From positions 2,287,713 through 2,351,712 of the forward strand of contig CAJFCJ010000004.1 of assembly GCA_904063045.1 (NCBI GenBank): 64,000 nt of DNA, read 5' to 3'. Positions within the stretch are counted from its first letter, which is position 1; the number at the start of each line of letters is the position of its first letter. Position numbers and translations under genes: made by a program. The stretch is from Dimorphilus gyrociliatus (lineage: Eukaryota; Annelida; Polychaeta; Dinophilidae). A model generated the notes under the pieces. It was given only the letters and a program-made list of their open reading frames with translations. It was not told the DNA's origin and did no database searches. This document shows, piece by piece, positions 24,978 through 37,200 of the stretch.

Positions 24978-26813
24978 AATGAAGAAAATGTTAATCTTAA
25001 AAATTCACTTATATATTAAGATGTATAACTTGTTTAATCACTGTATTTTGTCGATTGTTAACAATGGAGTATATTTAAGTAAACAACAAAAGCACGATAT
25101 GTACTGTTATGTGAGAACTTTTCACTTTCCTTCGTATAGTTGAGATAAAGAGACGGAAGTCTTTATTCTATCTCTCTTTTATCAATAAATAGTTCATCGA
25201 TTTATAACACAATAAATCCTAGTTAATTCCAGATTTAAGTTAACTTTGTCGAGTTATATCTTTTTTATTTCAATGATAATGTCTACCAAGCAATTTTACA
25301 TGGGATTTTACATAGATTATTAGGTATTTCTTTTATGTATGACATATTCAAGTATTCATTGCTTATTAAATATCCTTAGCCCCTATACACTAATCCTACA
25401 ACCTCCTTTAAATTTATTTCTATGTTAGAAATAATACTGACTGCAGTTATACTTTTCCCTCGATTTTTACTGTTATTCCTTCGTCGGCACTTGGATTCTT
25501 GAAGAGTTTTCCTTTCTTCTGGCAATTTCTAAAGGTGAACTCTATAGTGTACCTTAATTTACATGTTTTAATGAGGGGAAGACTTAGGACTGCTATCAAT
25601 TGTTTCTCTGGAGCGGAGGAACACTTTATATCAATAGTGATCTGCATGATTTGCAGTTTATGAATTTAGATCCAGGCCAGATATTTTGTAGGCTCCTAAT
25701 TATTGAGGGTATATGCACCCTCTCATTGCCATAATAGACAATTAGAAGAGTTCTAGAGAGGGTAAAAAGCCTTTACTCCTAAAATTCATAAAGACTAATT
25801 TAATGAAATCTGAATCGGCTCCTTGTTTATTTCATTTCAAATAGACAGTCAGGATGTATTTATTTATTAATATATTTAATATTCTAAGAATAGGAATAAT
25901 TGACGTTGACGTTGACGTTGACTAAATTCTTTGCTTTTAGGATTGATCGTGATGATGGGTAGGAATAAGAGAAAATGAGGAAAGGAGGGAAACTCTAACT
26001 TTTATAATGGGAAAAGTGAATTTTGCTATTGATAAGGTATGTTTATTCGTTGTTACAGGGATTATTATAAAAGGGTTGAACTACAGATAGAGACACTTTT
26101 ATTATAATATAATTTAAAATGTAGTTTATAGTGTCGTATAGTTATAGCAGGAAAAAAGTCTTTGTATCCCATGTCTTGTTTGATTAACCATCGCAAAAAT
26201 ACCATACTCATCTGACTGATAATCAGGAAACAGTCTCTTTCACAAAGATTTAAAACGTGATAAGATGGCATTATATGAATTGAATATATTGTACTTTATG
26301 TTACTTGCACATTAGTAAATCACTCTTTTCTCCATAAATTCTCATAAAGTATAATTAGTTCATCTAACGGAAGATCTAACTTGTTACCACTAGCCTATCT
26401 TTCCATGAGCCAGATATGCTAAAAGCTCCTTCATAATATAGCATTCTGCTACCTTTCTCAGCATGTTGGGTATTAAGAATAAATAGCAAGAAAATGATTC
26501 GTCCAAATTTTCGAACTTATCATGATTCATTTCATTGGGCTTATCGGTTATGATATTTGGACTTTGAGAGTTTATACACCGTAAGAAGCTATTTTGGTAC
26601 TATTACTCCATCTAGTAGTCTTCAGAGATAGCCAAAGGAAGAGTTAACAAAAATCACTTTAGCAACTAGGTGCGCCACTGTCAAAATATTTTTACTTAAC
26701 TAATAGTTCTCTTAAATGAATGAGCCTGACCGGTATTTCTATTCCAGACAAATACAGTTTTTATACAAACCGTCATTTAACTCAATACAAAGAACTTACA
26801 CTAATCAAGAATT
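24978..26813. other. Intergenic, upstream of the UGT cluster
   Basis: AT-rich. Contains a short GTTGAC tandem repeat at 25905-25921 and a weak 66-codon minus-strand frame at 25447-25647 without homology that I recognise. A CTCF-like GTGGCGCA core (minus strand) lies near 26670-26680, about 140 nt before UGT gene 1. Confidence 0.45.
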
Positions 26814-28617
26814 ATGAAAATTTTAGTATTTTTCGCTTTGTTGGTTGCATGCCTCAAAGCTAAAAAATTTCTTTTATTAACGAATCAGATGCCATCCCAT
26901 ACGATGATGGTATGGAGTATAGGATCAGAATTAGCCGAAGAAGGACATGACGTAAGTTTTTAGTATTATTACTATTATTCCGTGAACGCTCTATCTATCT
27001 CCAAAAGTCTTTGTAAATGATTAAAGTTTCGTCGTTACATAAATTTAAAGTTTTATTAAAACTTTATTAATATCTCTGTTATTTAACTTATTGTATATTT
27101 ATTTATACAGGTTGTTGCAATAACCAAAAAAGACTTTGAAGCGAACAAATTAAAGCATTTCGAAAAGAATATTAAGGTTAAGAAAAAGAAACATGACAAT
27201 ATATCTATTTTAATTAAAGAGTATCTACCGATTTATTTAGACTTGGCAATTTGAACCAATTAAAGGTCCTTTCGCTAATGAACGTGAAGCTGAAAAAAAG
27301 TTTTTTGACTTTCTTTTTCAAGAAGTTTTAGCTGGAAAAAGACCACCAATAAACCCAAATATTGTTCAGGGTTTATACAATGAAACTATAGCTATTGTTG
27401 AAAATAAAGAATTAATGAACAAGATAAGAGATTATAAATTTGATGGTGCAATTTTGGATGGATTTGTCCTCGCTAGATTTTTTGCTGTTATTCCTTATCA
27501 TTTTGGAATTCCTATTTTTACTGTTACAGACATGTTAATGGATCCAGCAATACAAATAGCTTCGCTACCATCTCACATTCCTCATTTACTTACTCCCTTT
27601 ACAGAAAGAATGTCCTTTACTGAAAGATTATTAAATTTTGTCTCAGTTTCTGTAATATGTAATCCAACTACTCGAAAAATGGTAATTCCTCAGATGCCTA
27701 CAGATTATCTATTCAAGAAATTTGTTAGAGATGATAAGATTAAACACTGGGATGATTTAATAGCAAAATCGGAATTATTTATTATAACTCGAAATCATAT
27801 GCTTGAATATCCTGCACCGACTTGGCCAAATACTATTACAACACATAGTTTAACTGTCAGACCCTTTAAACCTTTAACTGAAAAATTTGAAAAGATGGTA
27901 TTAAAACATCCAGATAAAAAACTTGTTTTTGTTAGTTTTGGATCACATGGAGATTTGATACCTTCTTCATTTTCAATGAAATTGCTCGAAGCATTTGGTT
28001 CCTTCAATGATGTTCATTTCATTTGGTCATATCGCTTACTAGAAAGTGATGCTGAAAAAGTTCCATCCAATGTAGATATCGTTCCGTGGGCACCTCAAAA
28101 CGATTTACTCGGTCACGATAGAGTATCAGCATTTATCACTCATGGTGGTCAAAATGGACAATCCGAGAGTGTTTATCACGGAAAACCAATGCTATGCATA
28201 CCATTATTCGCCGAACAACCTCATAATGCTGTTCGAATTGCTTATCGAAAATATGGTAAATATCTATTCCCCCATGAACTTACAACAGAGAAATTACAAT
28301 TATTGTTAAGAGAAGTTCTAAATAACGATGTATACGCTAAAAATGTGAGAAGAGCCAGCGAAATTATAAAATCCCAGCTTGTTCCGGATATAAAAAGAGT
28401 TACACACGAAATATTAACTATTACTGAACACGGTAGTTCCCATCTTAAGAGTTATGGACAGTCTATGCCATTTTATCAATACTTTTCATTAGATATTATA
28501 TCTTTTATATTCTTTGTTATTTTAATTGTGTTATCTTTCATTTCATTTGTTCTTTGTTACGCTTTTAGAAAACTAAAACGCTATTGTTTTTCAACCAATA
28601 AAGAAAAGGTTCAATGA
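26814..28617 (+). CDS. UDP-glycosyltransferase 1 (UGT, mosaic copy)
   Basis: Transfers sugar from a UDP-sugar to small lipophilic acceptors in the ER lumen; role by family. Exons 26814-26951, 27111-27176 and 27241-28617, all phase 0, give 526 residues, the normal animal UGT length. Signal peptide MKILVFFALLVACLKA; the likely catalytic His is in QMPSH (His29). The UDP-sugar signature begins near residue 366 (FITHGGQNGQSESVYHGKP...FAEQPHN). A single helix lies near residues 484-510, followed by a basic tail ending KEKVQ, a KxKxx ER-retrieval signal. The acceptor-side half is close to UGT gene 3, whereas the donor-side half from about 27868 to the stop is nearly identical to UGT gene 2. The start is fixed by the signal peptide and shared by all three paralogues. 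Confidence 0.93.
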
Positions 28618-29628
28618 TTGAAAATTAAATTAAAAATACAAAATTATGGAATCATTTAATAGAAATGAGATGGATATTGATTGTAAAATATTATCTTCAA
28701 CAATTATATAATAGAAAGCATCTGAATTATTTTTGACTATTGCTACTTTAATTTTGCAGTTGTAACCTTAATAATTTATTGCTATCAATTCGTATGACGA
28801 AAAAAGTCATAATCAGCAGCAATAAATAGATAGTTGAACACAAACTATATTCACTAAAAGAATGTTTATTGTTCAAATTTTTTTGAACATTTCTTAACAG
28901 AGATGAAAGCAAATATCAGTTATCTTTTCGATTTATTTCTCAATCCATAAATGTTTACCTTAAATAAAAGAAAGAAAGAACAAATTGTTGATTAAAAATA
29001 AATCAATAGATATGGACTAAAAAGAGAACTATTCAATAAGTTTGCATATATTATTCCCAACTGAACGATAGGCTTTTTTAATATTCTATTGCGGTTTGAA
29101 TATGACAAGTAGTTTTATTACTGTAAGAAATTCTTTTCAATTTTAGTAATAATGATTTAATTCTTTAAATCTTACATAAAATCAGCTAAAGAGTGTTGGG
29201 TTTCACTTAATAATATCATTTTTTGGAATAATGAAGCCCTATTTATACAGTATACAACTGTAGACTTGTGAACTATTAAACAAGTATGAGTCATTTTTTT
29301 CAGAACAAATCGAACACAAACAATGTCTCTTTGATTGAGTTTCTAACACTTGTCGTTTTTTTTACAAATACGCCATCTACCCGATTTGGTCTAAGTGTAA
29401 GTAAATTATAGCGAAAATAATCATAAAGTAGAGGGCGACATTGAAAATTTTGAAAACTCAAAAAATTTTCATTCTCTCTGTAGTAGAAAATATTTCAAAC
29501 ATTGAATACTAAGACTACCACCACAATTTAGTCTAACTTATGTGTATAAACCACTGTGAGCGATATACACACATTTCTAACTGTCCGGCGAAGGTTAAAT
29601 AGATTTCGGTTTAAACCAAAAAGAAAAT
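28618..29628. other. Intergenic between UGT 1 and UGT 2
   Basis: AT-rich with no exon. Homology to gene 2 ends at the stop codon, so the near-identity of the coding 3' halves does not continue here. A CTCF-like box lies near 29369-29383. Confidence 0.5.
29369..29383 (-). promoter_or_regulatory. Candidate CTCF-like site upstream of UGT 2
   Basis: The minus strand reads CGGGTAGATGGCGTA, matching AGATGGCG, about 250 nt before the UGT 2 start codon. Motif-only call. Confidence 0.3.
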
Positions 29629-31356
29629 ATGAAAATTGCAATACTTTTTGTAATGATAATATCATGCTTCGAAGCTAAAAGATTTCTTTTGCTTACGAAT
29701 CAAATGCCATCTCACGCTATGATGGTTTGGAGTATTGGATCTGTTTTGGGTGTAGAAGGACATGATGTAACTTTTTATTATTCTTATTATTAATAGACGT
29801 AGTATCCTTATTCTATTATTCTAATTCTATAGGTCTAACACCATCATTTATATTTATTCAGGTTGTTGCAATAACAAAAACAAATTTTGAAAGAAATAAG
29901 TTAAAGCATTTTGAAAAGAATATTAAGGTAAATAAAGAATTGTCTTAATTCAACATCTTACGATTATTTTTACAATTAGGTATGGGAATATGAACCAATT
30001 GAAAGCTATTTCGATAAAACAGGCGGAATGAAGGAACTTGTTATTAAGGAAGCTTTAGAAAGAACCATAGCTGGAAAACAACCAAAATTGAGACCCGATA
30101 TGCTTGAATACATATACAATGAAACTGTAGCTATGGTAGATAACATAGAATTAATGAACAAAATCAGAGATTATAAATTTGATGGAGCAATTTTAGATGG
30201 ATTCTTTATAGCTAGATTTTTTGCTATCATTCCTCATCACTTTCGAATTCCTATTTTTACTGTTACAGACTCTTTAACAGATCCTGTCATTCAGCCAGTC
30301 TCACTACCTTCTTACACTCCTAGTTTATTTTTGCCCTGTAGTGAACAAATGTCTTTTACTGAGAGACTATTGAACTTCGCTTTAACTGTTCTACTACGTA
30401 CTCAAATTATGCGAAATATGATGTTTCCTCAGATCCCTACCGACAACCTTTTCAAAAAATATGTTGCAGATGACAAGATTAAACACTGGGATGATTTAGT
30501 GAAAGAATCAGAACTATTTATTGTATCTCGAAATCATATGCTTGAATACCCTGCACCGATTTGGCCTAATACTCTTCTGGCTCACAGTTTAACTGTCAGA
30601 TCCCCAAAACCTTTAACTGAAAAATTTGAAAAAATGGTATTAAAACATCCAGATAAAAAACTTGTTTTTGTTAGTTTTGGGTCACATGGAGATTTGATAC
30701 CTTCTTCATTTTCAATGAAATTGCTCGAAGTATTTGGTTCCTTCAATGATGTTCATTTCATTTGGTCATATCGCTTACTAGAAAGTGATGCTGAAAAAGT
30801 TCCATCCAATGTAGATATCGTTCCGTGGGCACCTCAAAACGATTTACTCGGTCATGATAGAGTATCAGCATTTATCACTCATGGTGGTCAAAATGGACAA
30901 TCCGAGAGTGTTTATCACGGAAAACCAATGCTATGCATACCATTATTCGCCGAACAACCTCATAATGCTGTTCGAATTGCTTATCGAAAATATGGTAAAT
31001 ATCTATTCCCCCATGAACTTACAACAGAGAAATTACAATTATTGTTAAGAGAAGTTCTAAATAATGATGTATACGCTAAAAATGTGAGAAGAGCCAGCGA
31101 AATTATAAAATCCCAGCTTGTTCCGGATATAAAAAGAGTTACACACGAAATATTAACTATTACTGAACACGGTAGTTCCCATCTTAAGAGTTATGGACAG
31201 TCTATGCAATTTTATCAATACTTTTCGTTAGATATTATATCTTTTATATTCTTTGTTATTTTAATTGTGTTATCTTTCATTTCATTTGTTCTTTGTTACG
31301 CTTTTAGAAAACTGAAACGCTATTGTTTTTCAACCAATAAGGAAAAGGTTCAATAG
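29629..31356 (+). CDS. UDP-glycosyltransferase 2 (UGT)
   Basis: Same architecture as its neighbours: exons 29629-29766, 29862-29927 and 29980-31356, phase 0, 526 residues. Signal peptide MKIAILFVMIISCFEA; catalytic His in NQMPSH; donor signature THGGQNGQSESVYHGKPM; C-terminal helix and KEKVQ ER-retrieval tail. Its acceptor-binding half (residues about 80-260) is the most different of the three genes, which in this family would mean different acceptor choice. From 30607 to the stop it differs from UGT 1 at only about ten bases by eye, two of them changing a residue (Ala to Val and Pro to Gln). Transcription is probably separate, since a normal 5' flank precedes it. Confidence 0.93.
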
Positions 31357-31792
31357 TTTCATCTCCAGATAATTAATTGCTATGCAAATGTGTTATATTA
31401 GAAATATTGTTGAAAATATAATAGCTTTATTAAAACAGAAAGTGTTTATTTATTATATATTTATTAAAATTGTGAACTTTGAAGGCTTTTATTCAAATAT
31501 AGTTTTGTAAAATAAACTTCATTTAGGTCCTTAATAGGTTGATTTAAGCCTCTAACTATATATATTATATTTAAATTTACTCCATAGTCAAATACAGATA
31601 TAGTATAAAATAACTGTTCAAGTCACAAGAAATTTTTGCTAAATACCAATAGCATTTAACTTCTGTTGTTACAAAACCTTTATTTTAAAGTAAGAAACTA
31701 AAAGGCTTTTGTCTGTAGCTGTTACAGATAACAAACAGATATATTAACGTTTCTTTCTAGAAAGCCTAATATTTTTACAAATATTATTAACA

Positions 31793-31990
31793 TGACTCAT
31801 TCTTTCAGGACATATGGGTGAGACATAGTTCACTCTTGAACTTTGTTTCTAACGGACAAAGGTTTTATACTAAAACAACATCTCTTGGTTATCAGAAGAA
31901 TTAAAGGAAAGAATCAAAAAAATATAGAATTTAAAACTGGGTGCAGCATTGTTCCAAAAATGTGATTTATTTTCAAAACATCACTCTATT
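31793..31990 (+). repeat. Duplicated UGT 5' flank, copy 1 (at the pseudogene)
   Basis: The block beginning GACTCATTCTTTCAGGACAT matches a block starting near 32799 that precedes UGT 3. Both continue through GGTGAGAC, CTGACGGACAAAG-like and GAAACTGGGTGCAGCA(C/T)TGT stretches. It marks a tandem duplication unit that included promoter sequence. In this copy the CGCCATCTCTTGG box of the other copy has changed to ACATCTCTTGG. Confidence 0.6.
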
Positions 31991-32500
31991 AATGTTTCAT
32001 CTTACATAGACATCGTTTCATGGGTGCAACAAAAGGATTTACGCGGAAATGATAGAATGTCAGTATTTATCACTCGTGGAGAAAGCAATAGATAATTCGA
32101 GAGTGTTTATCATGGAAAACCAATGTTATGCATACTCTTATTAGCCCAATATCTTTATAAAGCCATTCGAATTGCCTATCGGAAGCATGTTAAATATCTT
32201 TTCCTCATGGAACTTCCAAAGGAGAAATTACACAGTTTGTTAAGTTCTAAATAATGATATATTTATTAGAAAATGTGAGAAGATAAATGAAGCATGAAAT
32301 AGTAACTATTACTGAACATGGTAGTTCCCATCTTAAGAGTTATGGATAGTATATGCAATTTTATAAATATTCTTCAATAGTTATATTAATATTTATAATT
32401 TGGGTATCAATATCCGCTGTAACCATCTTGTTGTTAGCATTGCATTTTGCTTATAACCAAAATTAAATACTGTTTTATTTCAGACAAAGAAGAAGGTTGA
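31985..32500 (+). pseudogene. UGT pseudogene, 5'-deleted
   Basis: The sequence aligns to the last third of UGT 3 (from about 34278 to its stop). It keeps recognisable pieces of the donor-binding signature, the C-terminal helix and the AAGAAGAAGGTTGA end. It has in-frame stops (for example TAG at the position of the signature Gly), small frameshifts and a gap before the Arg-rich helix. Exons 1 and 2 and most of exon 3 are missing: the duplicated 5' flank runs directly into the 3' coding part, so an internal deletion of roughly 1.3 kb in a copy of the UGT 3 unit explains it. Its 3' flank also resembles that of UGT 3. It cannot make an enzyme. Confidence 0.85.
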
Positions 32501-32798
32501 ATGATTGATTTATTTTGTTTTTAGTATCTTAAACATTGTAATGTTAATCTTTTTATTAAATGTTGTTGTACAACTTGTTTCACATAACAGACATTAATAA
32601 ACTACATGTCTTTTGTATACATTGAGAAAGTATAATCTTTATGTTTATATTATCTTATCTTTATAAAAGTGTTACTGTATTAAGTTTATTATAATCACTA
32701 TTGAAAAACTGCTTTTCACTGTGAAATATATAAATTCATATCTTTATATTATCTCTATACTTTTTAAATTTAAAATTTCTGGAAACTCTAAATAATTG

Positions 32799-33000
32799 AC
32801 TCATTCTTTCAGGACATATCGGTGAGACTCAGGTTACCCTCGTATTTATTCTCTGACGGACAAAGTTTTGCACACTAACACGCCATCTCTTGGTCATCTG
32901 AAGAATTTACAGAAATAGTTAACAAAATTACATTTTGAAACTGGGTGCAGCACTGTCGCAAAATTGTGACCTATCTTCGAAGTGAACATTCCCTTCATTG
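32799..33000 (+). repeat. Duplicated UGT 5' flank, copy 2 (at UGT 3)
   Basis: Homologous to 31793-31990, see there. It ends about 130 nt before the UGT 3 start codon and probably contains proximal promoter sequence, including a CGCCATCT box at 32881. Confidence 0.6.
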
Positions 33001-33011
33001 AAACAAGACTT

Positions 33012-33026
33012 GACAAGGTGGCGCTA
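33012..33026 (+). promoter_or_regulatory. Candidate CTCF-like site upstream of UGT 3
   Basis: GACAAGGTGGCGCTA is the best match in the window to the AGGTGGCGC core of bilaterian CTCF sites. It lies about 115 nt upstream of the UGT 3 start. Confidence 0.4.
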
Positions 33027-33130
33027 AAGTCAAATTTCAAATATATAAATATATGTATATATAAAGTGGAAAATAAATTCAAATTAGTCTGAAAGGAAAC
33101 TAATAAAGAGCTTCTGCATTTAAAAGAATT

Positions 33131-34844
33131 ATGAAAGTTGTAATATATTTCGTCTTAATGATAGCTTGCCTCGAAGCTAAAAAGTTTTTATTGCTAACAA
33201 ATCAAATACCCTCGCATACTATGCTGGTTTGGAGTATTGGATCAAGCTTAGCTGAAGAAGGACATGATGTTAGTTTTATTTTTCCTATTATTGCGATACT
33301 TAGCAATCTAATCATAGAGATATTATATTTTAATCTTTTTTATAAAGGTTATTGCCTTAACTAAAACAAACTTTGAAACGAAAAAGTTAAAACATTTTGA
33401 AAAGAACATCAAGGTAAATAATCATCTATATTTTTAATATAATCGCTAATAATACCAATATATTTAGACTTGGCAATATCAACCAATTGAAAGCTATTTT
33501 GACCAATTTCGCGGAATGGAAAAACAGCTTTTGCAGTCGGGAATTAAACGAGCGTTGAAAGGACAACCGCCAGAGATGAGGGCAGACATGATTGAATATT
33601 TGTACAATGAGACTATAGCTATTGTTGAAAACAAAGAATTAATGAACAAGATAAGAGATTATAAATTTGATGGTGCAATTTTGGATGGATTTCTCCTCGC
33701 TAGATTTTTCGTAATCATTCCTTATCATTTTGGAATTCCTATTTTCACTGTTACTGAATCACAAATAGATCCCGTGTTTCAACCAATTTCGCTACCTTCC
33801 TACATTCCTCATTTGTTGTCTCCGTTTACAGAAATAATGTCTTTTACTGAAAGATTATCGAACTTTTTTACATATATTGTACTATTCAATCCCACCCTTC
33901 GAAATTTGATAATTCCTCAGATGCCTACAGATTATCTGTTCAAGAAATTTGTTAGAGACGATAAGATTAAACATTGGGATGATTTAATAGCAAAGTCGGA
34001 ATTGTTTATTATAACTCGAAATCACATGCTTGAATATGCTGCACCGACTTGGCCAAATGCTGTTGTTGTGCACAGTATAACTGTAAGACCTTCTAAGCCT
34101 TTGTCAGAAAATTTCGAAAAACTAGTATCCAAACATCCAGATAAGAAAATTGTATATGTTAGTTTTGGATCTCATGGTGATTTATTACCCGTTTCGATTT
34201 CATTACAATTACTCGAGGCCTTTAGGTCTATGGATGACATTCATTTTATTTGGTCATATCGTTTTCCGGAAAATGAAAGTATTAATTTTCCATCTAATGT
34301 AGATATTGTTCCGTGGGCACCACAAAACGATTTACTCGGTCACGATAGAGTATCAGTATTTATCACTCATGGAGGAAACAATGGACAATCCGAGAGTGTC
34401 TATCACGGAAAACCAATGCTATGTATTCCCTTATTTGCAGAACAACCTCATAATGCTGTTCGAATTGCCTATCGAAAATATGGCAAATATCTTTTCCTCC
34501 ATCATTTTTCAAAAGAGAAATTACAATTTTTGCTAAGAGAAGTTCTAAATAACAATGTATATGCTAAAAATGTGAGAAGAGCTAGCGAAATTATAAAATC
34601 CCAGCTTGTTCCGGATATTAAGAGAATTACACATGAAATAGTAACTGTTACAAAATATGGTAGTTCCCATCTTAAGAGTTATGGACAGTCTATGCCATTT
34701 TATCAATATTTTTCATTAGATATGTTAATATTTTTAGTGTGGGCCTCAATATCTGCTCTAATAGTCTTTTCATTAGTTTCCTATTACGCATATAAGAAAT
34801 TGAAGAGTTTTTTTATTTCATGTATGAAGAAGAAGGTTGAATAA
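33131..34844 (+). CDS. UDP-glycosyltransferase 3 (UGT)
   Basis: Exons 33131-33268, 33348-33413 and 33468-34844, all phase 0, give 526 residues, exactly as in UGT 1 and 2. Signal peptide MKVVIYFVLMIACLEA; catalytic His in NQIPSH; donor signature THGGNNGQSESVYHGKPM, with Asn where the others have Gln. The C-terminal helix is followed by MKKKVE, a classical KKxx ER-retrieval ending. The N-terminal half shares long stretches with UGT 1 (for example YLFKKFVRDDKIKHWDDL), whereas the C-terminal half is clearly different from UGT 1 and 2. The tandem position, with pseudogenes on both sides, shows repeated local duplication. Substrate unknown. Confidence 0.93.
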
Positions 34845-35945
34845 CTATAAATTTATTGTTTATTTGTATTTTAAACATTTGCAATGTTAATCCTTTCACT
34901 AAACATCTCGTATCGTATAGAGTAGTCTTATGGAAGTCACATTAATAAGCTACATTTCTCAAAGCAATAAAAAGCTTCATATTTTGTATATAGATTTTTA
35001 TGCAGTATATTTGTAAAATAAAATATTTACTCTTATAAATCCGTCTTAATATGTTTACATTATCTTATCTTTTATATTTAAAAGGCGTCACTCTTTTAAG
35101 TTTATTATAATCACTTATTATAATATATATTATAAAAGATTGTCTTCCACTCTAAAATATATACAGTATATATATCTTTTTATTATCTTTTTTTCTTTCA
35201 GTCTCTCTTTCTCGTTCTCTCCTTGTCTTTATTTGTTTGTCTCTGTGTCTTCTTGTCTGTCTCCCTCCGTTCAGCTATCTATCTTTTATCTATTTAGTCT
35301 GGTTATTTAATTTATTTCGTAAAGAATAATAGTAGACAGACGTAATTCTTAAAAAAATTAGAATTTAAAGATAAAATAGGAACCCTTAAATATACCGTGA
35401 ACTTTGTAATATAAGTATAATGATATAAACTTGGTAGGGAATTTATCGCTTGACATTGGAAGGTTCTACTTCAATCTTCAATTTATGCTTCAGCCGTCAG
35501 CTAAAGTGAAATCTTGCCTTTTCTGTTTCTTTGATTTGGGTTTTTAACATAGTGAAATGTTTTTTTCATTCTCTCTACGGTACTCATCCATACAAGAGCT
35601 ACTTTAAATATATGTATACAGTATATATTCTAGTTATCACTAGCAGAACAAAGGTGCATACTTGTTTATCAAAACTATACGTTTGTATTTATATTATTAC
35701 ATGAACCTCCATTGGTAAACTGGTAAAAGCTACCAATAGAGAGCATATTACAACCTAAACATTACTGATATATCTCAAATGTATATTAAATTTGACAGGT
35801 TTTAACGCTGTTTTGTAGAGGTTAAGAATCAATTACAATTAATTAATTAGGCTAATAATTTATATTAATACCAAAAATAATATAAACTAACATTTTTATC
35901 AATAATAGTATTTATTAATTAAACTAAATGAAGTTCTTTGATCAA
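34845..35945. other. Intergenic with pyrimidine-rich tract
   Basis: 3' flank of UGT 3, then a C/T-rich low-complexity stretch at about 35186-35290. No exon seen. Confidence 0.5.
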
Positions 35946-35949
35946 TATT

Positions 35950-37200
35950 CCTTCGTTTCAAGTTGAAGGTTTTTAAGAAGAACATTCAGATCGTTGAACA
36001 AAAAAATAATGATGTATAAATTATGGAAAATAACAGTTTTCAATTTCTTTCTCCCCTTCACTTTTAAGGCGTGGCATTCGGATTCCCTGAGAAAAGATGG
36101 AGGCTATCAGCTGAACGAATATTTTGACTGGAAATGAAAAGCTAGTTGACAATGCTCTAAAAGAAAAAAAAACCATGACAATACAGACGATTTTGCAGAG
36201 TATCCTTATAACGATACTGCTGCCATTGTAAATGATAAAGTACTCATGAATAAGATAAAGAATTAGAATTTCGACTTGGCTATTGTTGATAGTTCTTTAT
36301 ACGCATCATTTCAACTTTCCATATGTCACTGTTTCAGGAACCTCTCTCGATCTCATGATAAAACCTGTTGTAAATGTCAGTTATTGTTATGAGTATATAA
36401 AAGAGGCTTGCAGTTCCATACCTGCTGAGAAGAAAGGTATTAGAGAAATATAGATTGAGCGAAGAGCGAAGACATAAAAGATTATGACGATATTACATTT
36501 AAAGCCAGTCCCTTTATTGTTGCTGGAAACTCTTTGCTTGAGTATCCTTTACAACTTTGACCTAATGTTTTGACTATTCATTTAACAACGCCTGAGCCGG
36601 TAAAACCTTTACCAGTGAATTAGAATATGCTGTTGACTAGATATTTGAAGAAGATAGCTTACGTTAGCTGTGCTTAAATAGGGGAATGATTACCGATCTC
36701 TATTTCTAGGAATTTCTTAGTTCCTCTGATTTAAATACTTTAAGCATTCTTTTTTTCGTCTTTCTGATTATCCAAGAGTAACAACTTTGCAATTCGGAAG
36801 ATGTCGAAATTCCATCTTGGACGCCTTAAAATGACCTATTGGGAGATGATAGGATAAATATGTTTATTACACACGGTGGACATCGAAGTCAAACAGAAGC
36901 CTTCATCACGGAAAACCAATGCTATGCATACCTATTTTGGCTGAATAATCTCACAACAGTGTTCGAATAAGTTATCATAAATATGGCAATTTTTTTTTAC
37001 CGATAATGAAACCAAACGCTGATAGTTTAAAAGAGTGCGATTAACGATGTCTTAGAAAATCGCGAATATAAAGAAATATCAGAAAAATCGATTAAAATAT
37101 TAAAATCTAAAAGAATCTCCAATATACGAAAGACTGGAGGACTGTGAAGATCATTTATGCAGCTATTGACAATGTATACCTTTCTACCGAATCGCTTTAG
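35950..37200 (+). pseudogene. Older UGT pseudogene
   Basis: Remnants in the right order. A piece of exon 2 at about 35958-35990 reads KLKVFKKNIQ, against KLKHFEKNIK in the intact genes. A 3' splice site at about 36067 leads into exon 3 (AWHSDS...). Then come YNDTAAIVNDKVLMNKIK near 36210, a donor-site region near 36790-36960 (IPSWTP then FITHGGH, then a piece encoding HGKPMLCIPILAE), and the C-terminal helix region. Several stops and frameshifts break it, and no exon 1 is seen. It is more diverged than the 32-kb pseudogene, so it is older or from a different UGT lineage. Confidence 0.8.

Noticed and set aside
25447-25647. 66-codon minus-strand frame with several Cys
   Set aside because: Reads a little like protein, but there is no signal peptide, no convincing splice partner and no recognised family. 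RNA evidence would be needed.
25905-25921. GTTGAC tandem copies as a possible repeat array or CRISPR
   Set aside because: Only about three copies with no spacers, in a eukaryotic context; a tiny tandem repeat only.
26065-26271. 68-codon minus-strand frame
   Set aside because: No splice context or family; typical of chance frames in AT-rich DNA.
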